Shown: positions 6,254 to 6,683 of the stretch, in pieces
Layout of the letters: the number at the start of each line of letters is the position of its first letter
Position numbering within the stretch: position 1 is the stretch's first letter
NCBI GenBank assembly: GCA_002435835.1
Contig: DIVM01000145.1
Span: 1 to 6,683 of the forward strand
Length of the DNA: 6,683 bases
Direction of reading: 5' to 3'
From: Firmicutes bacterium UBA6132
GTDB lineage: Bacteria > Bacillota_A > Clostridia > Tissierellales > Sedimentibacteraceae
The notes under the pieces: model-generated
Databases searched by the model: none
Seen by the model: the letters and a program-made list of their open reading frames with translations, nothing else
Told to the model about the DNA's origin: nothing
Program-made: the position numbers and the translations under genes

Positions 6254-6683
6254 TTTTAATCTCCTGAATATTACTTCCGTTTTGCTTTACATATTTTTCT
6301 CCACAGATTTTGCAGGTTGTGTTATGTTCTTCATTAAAATACAGTCTTTCACCACACTGACATACATGCCCGATAATTCTTGCTGGATTCCCTACTGCTA
6401 ATGAAAAGTCTGGCACATTTTTTGTAACTACTGCTCCAGCTCCTATGAAGGCATACTTTCCAATGTTATTACCACAAACTATTGTGGCATTAGCACCTAT
6501 ACTTGCACCTTTACCTACAACAGTTTTTTTATATTCGTTTTTTCTTTCTATAAAGCTTCTTGGGTTTATAACATTAGTGAATACGCAAGAGGGTCCTAAA
6601 AACACATCATCTTCACAAATTACTCCAGTGTACACAGATACATTATTCTGTATTTTAACTCCATTTCCTATGATAACATCAGG
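6240..6683 (-). CDS. Hexapeptide-repeat N-acetyltransferase, WlbB/WbpD type (5' end off the right edge)
   Basis: The visible part is the last 147 residues, open through the right edge with no stop. A GTG at 6635 could be mistaken for a start, but 16 in-frame codons precede it and carry further hexapeptide repeats, so it is an internal Val. The enzyme would transfer acetyl from acetyl-CoA to the 3-amino group of a UDP-2-acetamido-3-amino-glucuronate. Hexapeptide turns of a left-handed beta-helix run through visible residues about 3-37 and 55-85. They are interrupted by the loop VFTNVINPRS and a basic stretch (ERKNEYKK), as in WlbB/WbpD proteins. GNPARIIG follows at about 99-106. The C-terminus has CxC-x13-CxxC (Cys at visible residues 108, 110, 124 and 127), a likely zinc-ribbon tail. 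WbpD is about 190 residues, so some 45-60 residues may be missing. The stop codon lies within the start of the next gene. Confidence 0.88.
   Translation of the reverse strand, partial: PDVIIGNGVKIQNNVSVYTGVICEDDVFLGPSCVFTNVINPRSFIERKNEYKKTVVGKGASIGANATIVCGNNIGKYAFIGAGAVVTKNVPDFSLAVGNPARIIGHVCQCGERLYFNEEHNTTCKICGEKYVKQNGSNIQEIKNEEI

Noticed and set aside
5738..6401. Plus-strand open frames opposite the dehydrogenase and acetyltransferase
   Set aside because: They are antisense shadows, Ser/Phe/Tyr-rich, with no initiation signals. The minus-strand proteins are clear family members.
6633..6635. GTG as the start of the acetyltransferase
   Set aside because: The frame stays open to the window edge, and the 16 codons before it continue the hexapeptide repeat, so the true start lies outside the window.

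Overview
The window is AT-rich, with strong AGGAGG-type ribosome binding sites, T-box leaders on aminoacyl-tRNA synthetase genes and short AT-rich intergenic regions. Together these point to a Gram-positive anaerobe of the Clostridium group (inference from composition and gene types; the sequence alone does not give a species).

Layout. Positions 1-333 (minus strand) hold the promoter and almost complete T-box leader of a gene that lies off the left edge. Its proposed specifier codon is UUC (Phe), so the missing gene is most likely pheS or another phenylalanine gene. A terminator closes leuS just upstream of that promoter. leuS (418-2829, minus) encodes a complete 803-residue leucyl-tRNA synthetase and has its own promoter and T-box leader, with an easily read CUC (Leu) specifier. 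Diverging from leuS at about 3.1-3.2 kb is a strong promoter driving a yybP-ykoY manganese riboswitch, whose P1 stem overlaps a 15-bp intrinsic terminator. This controls mntP (3417-3986, plus), a Mn2+ efflux pump.

Downstream of mntP on the same strand is a 291-residue DNRLRE-domain protein (4112-4987). It has a second beta-rich C-terminal domain resembling DUF6385, no signal peptide, and a possible sporulation-type promoter. Two hairpins at 5028-5140 separate it from a converging minus-strand operon. That operon contributes the 3' part of a left-handed beta-helix N-acetyltransferase (WlbB/WbpD type, cut by the right edge) and a complete Gfo/Idh/MocA dehydrogenase (WlbA/WbpB type). The two overlap by 14 bases and together suggest synthesis of a UDP-2,3-diacetamido-2,3-dideoxy-uronic acid for a surface polysaccharide.

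How they work together. The left half is dense in RNA-based control: two tRNA-sensing leaders and one Mn2+-sensing leader within about 3.3 kb, all acting by transcription termination or antitermination. The right half is an unrelated surface-polysaccharide locus ending at a shared, probably bidirectional, terminator. I see no mobile element, CRISPR array, tRNA or rRNA. I do not see a clearly new system; the least characterised item is the DNRLRE/DUF6385-like protein and its possible sporulation control.
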